Positions 58,532-64,000 of a DNA stretch of 64,000 nt are shown in pieces (positions within the stretch are counted from its first letter, which is position 1; the number at the start of each line of letters is the position of its first letter). Origin of the DNA: Planoprotostelium fungivorum (lineage: Eukaryota; Evosea; Variosea; Cavosteliida; Cavosteliaceae); assembly GCA_003024175.1 (NCBI GenBank), contig MDYQ01000083.1:1-64000 (forward strand), in the 5' to 3' direction. Both the position numbers and the translations under genes were made by a program. The notes below the pieces were generated by a model that was given only the letters and a program-made list of their open reading frames with translations, was not told the origin of the DNA and did no database searches.

Positions 58532-60176
58532 TTAGATGGCAACGACAGAGAAGCTCTCACCTTCTGTCTCGCTCATGACTTCTCTGATCATGTCCAAGCT
58601 GAAAGAAGTCTCCTCTCTTCCCCTGTTCTTCAATCCCCTCTCCTTGCTGAGAAACTTTCTCGATGCTTCTGCTCTCTTTCTGGACGGCCAACTAGGTTGG
58701 GGTCATCATGGGGGTGATGATCGACACGATGGTGATCGTGATCGCGATGATGATGTACCTCATGAAGGTGGCACAGTCTTCACTGCAAGTGTGAACTCGT
58801 TTCGATTCTCGACAATTTTTACATTCCGTGAAGAGGTGATCACATAGTTTGTTGTGGCAGTTATCATAGATATCCCCTGCAAGTCCATCAGATCATGATG
58901 ATCATCATCACAATGATCATCACAACGATCATCAAGATGACGATCATCGATCACCTGGCTTCCCACAACTACGACACTCTGTCAACACGTCCCCAGTCAC
59001 TCTCACGGCCTCGTTGGATAATCTTCCATCGAATTCAAAATTCTTACCTGACCTCCTTCAATTACGTCCCACTCCATACCCCACCGATGAATCTCGATGT
59101 CGCTTCCGTTTCACTGATGTGATTGATGTAATTCTTGATGCCTCCCTTCAACTTGGACACGTTCTCGTATCCTCTCTCTCTCATCAGCCAACCGGCCACC
59201 TACATCGATGGATGAGATGTCGCATCGACGATGTGATTCCGATCACCTTCTCACATCGTATGCCACCGGTGCAGTACATCATGATGGGGGTGTCCTTGTG
59301 AGCTCCCTCTGACTTGAGTATTCTCTCCACCTCGTCGAACGCTTCGGATGATCTGTTGATGTCCAACCGATGAGCTCCTGATGCGAGCGTCACTCCCTCC
59401 ACCTCTCGCATTCATCACCTTCGAACCGTCCGACGGCTGATTCGTACTTGTTCCTCACGTCTAATAGAATGGGTCTGTCTCTGTTCGAGTTGAGTGATGA
59501 TCATCATCGTGTCATCCGATCACCCGCGGGGCTGGTACACCGCCGAATCCCAATCGCTCGGCTGAATCTTTCAGTCTCTTCTTCTCTTCTGCTTCTTTCA
59601 CCTCTACGTTCTTTCCGTTGTCTGTGGTGTAAGGTCCTTCAGATGCATCATCGTTGAAGACTTTGTCAGCGACGAGGGGTCTGAGACTGATGCGTAGAGA
59701 AGAGAAGGGTTGGCCCCTGACGTTGTTGAGATGGCAACATGATGCGTCGTCTCACTGTTCGTCTCTTCTGTTGGTCTCATCGTAGACGATGTGAGAGTCT
59801 CCGAAGACAGGATGGCTCTGCAGCTGGCTGAACGCTTCAGAGGAGATGTTGAGAGTGGGTGATGATGCTCACCTGTGATTTGAATGTCTCTTTCTTCGTT
59901 AGAGGAACGGACAGCTGAGCGTTGATGCCTTCGTCATGTATGTAGACTCTCCCGAGGACATCGAGTTTTTTCCATTCTTTGAGTAATGAACTGCGCACGA
60001 TTAGACAATGATGAAATCCGATGATGTCACCTCCTCATATCGGTGAGTTGTTCTTTTGGTATCGGAACGTACTTGTAGAAGCTGAGACATTGGACATCAC
60101 CATTCTTCGATGATGGTGATTGTGTCGAGAAGGATCTGAGATTGACTCTCCTGATGGCCAACAGGCGACATGCCAT
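58532..60176 (-). CDS. TSTD2/TrhO-like rhodanese-domain protein, likely mitochondrial
   Basis: Related to bacterial TrhO (which makes 5-hydroxyuridine at tRNA position 34) and animal TSTD2. The start MACRLLAIRRVNLRSFSTQS is a good mitochondrial presequence. Next: CLSFYKYVPIPKEQL, LLKEWKKLDVLGRVYIHDEG INAQL (acylphosphatase-like domain), FGDSHIVYDETNRR, PFSSLRISLRPLVA and an insert. The rhodanese domain has RPILLDVRNKYESAVGRFEG, EAFDEVERILKSEGAHKD and IMMYCTGGIRCEKV, with the loop Cys in CTGGIRC intact, then LKGGIKNYI. A Cys-rich C-terminal part (CHNKLCDHLFTECKNC) probably binds zinc and ends SVVAI at 58532. Nine or more introns; GATCATC-rich ones near 58900. Confidence 0.8.
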
Positions 60177-60854
60177 GTCCGATGATGTGGTTCTCAGCGA
60201 TCGCGAATGTGATCAGAATCCGGCTACAAGCGCTCATTTATTCTATTTTAAAGTGCAATATTTTGGGACAGCTCCGTTTCAACCCGCTATTTCATCTCTG
60301 TGCCATTTCCCATTTGAGATCAGACAGCGTGGGTGGTCTATCATCAGTCTGTGTCAACCCCACGATTACAAAACGCTCTCGCTCTCACTGCTCTCATATC
60401 TGGATGTTTGTCTCCACAGAGAAGCCGCTACTGTTCGGATGCTGTTCAATAGCACGACACCGAGGCCTCGAATTTTTCCGCAGGGCGGGTGCATCATTCT
60501 TCCGCGCGATGCTTGTACAGCGATGCCTGTTGCGATGCCCGCTCGATATCAGCCTATGTGCGATGTCTAAGGTGCTCGTGATGAAAGATCCGACGCCCCG
60601 ACTGTCACTCTCTCACACTCATTCATATTGCACGCTGAATTAATGAAGAGATCGTCCAGAAATAGAGTGCGCCTGTCAGCCTTGAGTTATAGTTTGTAAT
60701 TTGTAACGAGATTTCCTTTCACAATTGAAACGTCTTGCGGAATTTCAAACTTAAGTTTTGCCTGCACAGCCGACCACCTCTCCGGCAGGAACACAGACAT
60801 TCCTCACGCCAACTATCTAAACGAGATCATTCATTCCCCTGTGACCATACAGAC
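60177..60854. other. Intergenic stretch, no convincing gene
   Basis: Between the divergent rhodanese (-) and small membrane protein (+) genes. Two plus-strand frames of about 140-157 codons (60142-60643) overlap in different registers, show no domain, have a poor codon pattern and no clear introns. I read the stretch as promoter region with chance frames, but a lineage-specific gene cannot be ruled out. Confidence 0.45.
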
Positions 60855-61329
60855 ATGATCTTCCTCACCGCGCAACTCTTCCTGGTGGCCGTGGCTCTCA
60901 GAGCCGCATGCAACTATTACACTACGAGCAAGAACAACACGTGGGTGGCCACCCGATTCCACGGTCTAGAGAAGGCAGCCCTTCTGTCCTTCCTGGCATC
61001 GCTGGTCTGTCGATATCGATCATCATCGATCGAAGGATCCGATTCCAATCTCAACAAGGTGACAATCTCTTTTATCTCTTCATATCAGGCTGACAGAGTT
61101 ACAGAGCATTCATAATCTTCCTTCATTTGGAGACATCCTTGCGGCCGCCTCCGTTCAGAGTTCCTCTGCTGGTCAGAGAAAGAAAGACATGAGCTTCCGC
61201 TCGTCATACGATCTTCAATTAGAGAGCTCGGTCATATCTCAATTGGGAAAACAAGATAAGGTCAATCGATCTCCAATCATCATAGATCGTAGCTGGGAGG
61301 AGGCAGCATTTGGAAGAGAACTCTTCTGA
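60855..61329 (+). CDS. Small predicted membrane protein, unknown
   Basis: MIFLTAQLFLVAVALRAACN is a signal anchor or signal peptide; a second hydrophobic patch follows (EKAALLSFLASLVC). One intron (about 40 nt, after SNLNK) joins to LQSIHNLPSFGDILAAASVQ, ending DRSWEEAAFGRELF at TGA 61327-61329. About 130 residues with a Ser-rich soluble half. Exon and intron look genuine; I know no family. The membrane part at the N-terminus and acidic tail suggest a single- or double-span protein of ER or mitochondria. Confidence 0.55.
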
Positions 61330-61407
61330 GATGATCCCCCACCCATTTTGTGTATATAAACAGAGTGTATTGTAAATGGAGAGTTCATGGGGCTTGTACA
61401 GAGATGT

Positions 61408-62099
61408 CTATTGTGACAGCATGGAGTCGGAGAGAGTTTGAAATTGAGTGAGAGCTTGCGTGATGATGGGTCGGATGTTGTGCAGTTCCATTCCAGTCAG
61501 ATTGTTCAACTCGATCATGCTTGTCCCTGCCGTGATGCTGGAAATCTCACGTCTTACTCGTGATGTTCTGTGACGATTTAGAAGATGGATGGGAGGGTAT
61601 GGATACAGACCTCGCCGTCCACAGATCTTCTAACAGTCTTCTGACTTTGACAACATTGGGTATGTCATCTGAAGCGCTGAGTGTTTGTCAATCGATGTCG
61701 ATATCATCACATCTGACTTACTATTCTAGCAGCTGAGTGGCCATCTCTATGTAATGATACGGTAAGACCTCATACGGGTCACCCACTTTCTTCGCCAGTT
61801 CAGTGGTATAACTTTTCTCCAGATTATCTGTTCTTTGTTAATTTCGTTGATAGATATGTATTTCGAACATCACCTGCTTGCAGCCATTCTGGGACGATGA
61901 TGTGACATTTTTGTTTCCTCTTCAACTCTAAAGCGAGCCAGAAAGGTACATCACACTGCTCGATGCTGTTGAACGGTCCATAAGTCCCTCCGATGAAGAT
62001 CGCCTCTTTCAATTGGAATTTGGGTTGTATCGTGATCTTTTCATCTCCACAGAAGAACTTGAGATCATCGATCTTCGACAGAGTGCTCAGAGATTGCAT
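61408..62099 (-). CDS. GINS2: GINS complex subunit PSF2
   Basis: Part of the CMG replicative helicase. MQSLSTLSKIDDLKFFCGDE KITI is the N-terminal beta strand of the GINS fold, then FQLKEAIFIGGTYGPFNSIE, CDVPFWLALELKRKQKCHII and VPEWLQADNLEKSY (the IGGxxGPF and PxWLAxxLKxRxKC..PEWL blocks typical of PSF2), PYHYIEMATQLLEYASDDIP, VRRLLEDLWTARSAI and NLTGMELHNIRPIITQALT. It ends SMLSQ at TAG 61408-61410. Length about 180 residues, as in the family. Four introns of 30-50 nt. Its start lies within 20-230 bp of the neighbouring plus-strand gene's leader. Confidence 0.92.
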
Positions 62100-62333
62100 G
62101 CTGAAACCTCGTGATGCTGCCGATCAGAAAATTGAAGGGATCAGTTGGCGCCAAACTCTCTGATGAACAAAAGAATAAATCGGAAGAATTAATGCACATT
62201 TTATTCTTTCCACATCAGAAGAAAGATCACCTCCGATTCAAAGAAGCAAAGGTGAGCCCCTCCTCTCTCCCCGCCAATTCTACACACTATTCGGCATGCC
62301 CTCTCGACTTTTTGACTGACGCATTTTATGCAG

Positions 62334-62516
62334 ATGGTCCACCATGCACTCCCCAAGATCTACCAGAACGTCTTCTGGAAGCAAATTTCCATCACCCTCG
62401 TTGCCACCTATGTCTCTGCCAAGGCTTACCAGGTCTGGTCTTCCCCCGCTGCTGAGATCAGAGACGACTACTACCAGCAGATCAAGGCCATCCACCTCAA
62501 GGACCAGGACAAATGA
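62334..62516 (+). CDS. Small mitochondrial-type membrane protein, COX6C-like
   Basis: A 60-residue protein, MVHHALPKIYQNVFWKQ then ISITLVATYVSAKAYQVW (one membrane span) and IRDDYYQQIKAIHLKDQDK. The short N-terminus with LPK, a single helix and a DDYYxxI tail resemble cytochrome c oxidase subunit 6C, but the similarity is too short to be sure. An acceptor (tttatgcag) lies directly before the ATG, and an exon with donor AAAG|GTGAGC ends at 62250, so the gene seems to have a spliced 5' leader over 62115-62333. A reading that uses the leader's own ATG codons would extend the protein in frame. Confidence 0.55.
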   Translation: MVHHALPKIYQNVFWKQISITLVATYVSAKAYQVWSSPAAEIRDDYYQQIKAIHLKDQDK

Positions 62517-62733
62517 GACATCCCATCGTGTCAAATAGACTCACTTACAGCTCTTCCGACCTTTCTTTTGGAGGTGAATCATATCACGGCTGCAATCGTT
62601 CGACGTTCATCTTTTACCTCAATTCATCTGAGCACTGCTTCGTTGAATCACACAAACGTCTCTATTTCGTTCCACCCATTCGGCCACACATCCATCCGAC
62701 TTAACATTATCATTGCGAAGAGAGAGACACCGA

Positions 62734-63422
62734 CTATTCTTCCTTCATTGGATCGTCTAAACTTTCCGTCGTCTCTTCTTGCGTGAACAATCGCAGCAGC
62801 TTCTTCATCTCTTTCGTCTCATCCAATTCACTCTTGAGCGAGCCGATGTGTTCGGCGGTGCCGATCTTTGCCTCTGCTGTCGTGGGAGACAGCTTGGCTA
62901 ATCGAAGCATGTTCTTACTGTGTTCCTACGTCATGATTAAGATGAGATCTGGTGATGGAAGCCCACCAGAGTGGAGTAAAGTTCGTCACAGAAGGCTTCA
63001 AAGTTTTCATATTTTTGTGCAAATTCTTTCAGCAACTCTTCATGGGTTTTAGGTGATCTGATGTTGAGGTTGAATGATGATACAGAGTGATGTGGAATAC
63101 TCACTGGTTGGCAGTTGGAGGAGGTGGAGGACCAGCGGCCGGAAGACATTTACTGGCTGCAGATAGTACACCCTGATGTCTTCAGAATGTTCAATTTTCT
63201 ATTGAACATGATCACCTCCACCGTTTCTTGCATCCTCTTCATATAGATACTGAGAGGTTCAGTCGCACGATTCGAATGGTGGACAAATCTGACTCACTTG
63301 CTTCGTGATTGGTTCTGGATGGCGTTCGTTGGCGTAGCTGGAGCGACGTTAGTTGTCGATGGAACAATGGGAGGGGGAGCAGCAGTCTTTATGGGAAGAT
63401 TGGTCGCCTTCGCAGGCGCCAT
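62734..63422 (-). CDS. Possible Mediator subunit 29-like protein
   Basis: Start MAPAKATNLPIKTAAPPPIV, a Pro/Ala/Thr-rich leader, then after introns IYMKRMQETVEGVLSAASKC, LPAAGPPPPPTANQ, RSPKTHEELLKEFAQKYENF, EAFCDELYSTLVGFHHQ, SKNMLRLAKLSPTTAEAKI and a C-terminal helix ending DDPMKEE at TAG 62734-62736. The helical core with FEAFCDELYSTL recalls the MED29 pattern (FxxxCDQLxxNL). About 170 residues; all-helical. The assignment is tentative: helix-rich subunits of other complexes look alike. An upstream in-frame Met at about 63467 is possible. Four introns. Confidence 0.5.
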
Positions 63423-63647
63423 CTTGATGTTAAGACTGTTCGATAAGGCTTCAGGTCTCGTATTCATCTCTTCTTCTCTGATACCGTTGCTGATGCGATT
63501 CAATCGTTCAGATCCGATCTCTCGGAAACCCAAATCCCACAAAAATCAAGACCATCCATCTACAACCCACCACCCCTCTAAACCCTAAATCCCATGTACA
63601 CCCACACTTCCATTCTTTTATTCAGAGGCCGTACACCCTCCTCGGAT

Positions 63648-64000
63648 CTACACCTGCTTGACGGCCCTTCGAATGCCTCCGTAATACTCTTTGAACCTGA
63701 TCTCTCCATCAGCGTCCATCATCATCATCATCATCTCACGTGGATTCAAACTCTGACATCTTCACTGCGATCGATTCCAAGTACAGATCGTGCTGCTTCT
63801 TCTCTTGGTCCATCTGCGATTGGATCTGCTGCTTCTCCAGGCAATGTCTGTCCAAGAGGGCCACCGTGTCCACTCTCTGTCTCTCCAGTGCTGATCTCTC
63901 TTGCACAAAGACAGCGATGCTCTGCTCGTGTGAGTTCTTCTCTCTCGCGATGGTCTGAGTGAAGCGATTCCTCTTGTCTTGTGAGATCTGCAGCTGTCGC
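63648..64000 (-). CDS. Coiled-coil protein with C-terminal EF-hand-like loop, cut by window end
   Basis: Only the C-terminal part is in the window; the gene starts beyond 64000. It is a charged coiled coil (RNRFTQTIAREKNSHEQS, FVQERSALERQRVDTVALL, EKQQIQSQMDQEKKQHDLYL) ending near ESIAVKMSEFES. A downstream frame encodes MDADGEIRFKEYYGGIRRAV KQV and stops at TAG 63648, which has the D-x-D-G-x-I-x-x-x-E spacing of an EF-hand loop. Which splice joins the two is not clear: one acceptor (ACGTGAG|ATG) would place the EF-hand in frame, another would give a different tail. The intron or exon here contains a run of six ATG codons. Confidence 0.5.

Noticed and set aside
60142-60643. Two overlapping plus-strand frames of 142 and 157 codons
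   Set aside because: No motif, no consistent splice sites, and the two compete for the same DNA next to a divergent promoter. More likely chance.

Overview
The window is nuclear DNA of a compact, intron-dense, free-living protist. Genes are close together on both strands. Introns are mostly 26-60 nt, begin GTGAG/GTAAG/GTGAT and end AG; there is no operon logic and no bacterial signal. I count about 38 protein genes. Four belong to cilia: a CFAP410/C21orf2 homologue, Tectonic, SPAG16/PF20 and DPCD. The species therefore very probably makes a motile cilium with a transition zone. A perilipin, a septin, a CBM52/LamG secreted protein and single-copy housekeeping genes fit an amoebozoan (a ciliated protosteloid amoeba is my best guess), but the sequence alone does not prove the taxon.

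Layout. 1-1.2 kb: no clear gene. 1.2-5 kb: proteasome alpha subunit (-), CFAP410 (+), ribosomal protein uL30 (-) with a candidate snoRNA in its long first intron. 5.1-11.2 kb: Tectonic with a huge Ser/Thr insert (-), NudE (+), ATG12 (-), LIM protein (+). 11.7-17.5 kb: a TDP2-like phosphodiesterase fused to a poly(A) polymerase (+), LYRM4 (-), IMP3 (+), OGFOD2 (-). 18-23 kb: CBM52-LamG secreted protein (+) and a septin with two membrane segments (+). 23.7-32.9 kb: MRD1 (-), small ORF (-), perilipin (+), unknown mitochondrial protein (-), phosphopantetheinyl transferase (+), PP2C (-). 33.1-40.9 kb: SPAG16 (+), V-ATPase c (-), eS1 (-), CutC (+), REEP/HVA22 (-), KCTD-type BTB (-). 41-54.7 kb: PHD/winged-helix/WD40 nuclear protein (-), alanyl-tRNA synthetase (+), SLU7 (+), ERV1 (-), UTP18 (-), DPCD (+). 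54.8-64 kb: CAMK kinase (-), DUG3-like amidotransferase (-), O-methyltransferase (-), TSTD2-like rhodanese (-), small membrane protein (+), GINS2 (-), small COX6C-like protein (+), Mediator-29-like protein (-), coiled-coil/EF-hand protein cut by the window end (-).

How genes relate. Many neighbours are divergent pairs sharing 10-200 bp of promoter (PSMA1/CFAP410, Tectonic/NudE, LYRM4/IMP3, PP2C/SPAG16, UTP18/DPCD, GINS2/small COX-like), some combining a housekeeping and a ciliary gene. Three SSU-processome factors (IMP3, MRD1, UTP18) and two ribosomal proteins lie in the window, but not as a cluster.

Most notable are the phosphodiesterase-poly(A) polymerase fusion, the membrane-anchored septin, Tectonic with a mucin-like tract, the PHD/winged-helix/WD40 protein, an intronic H/ACA-like RNA, an initiation codon apparently split by an intron, and introns of only 26-27 nt. 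Exon boundaries were worked out by eye from reading frame, GT-AG ends and family alignment from memory; no transcript data or search was available.
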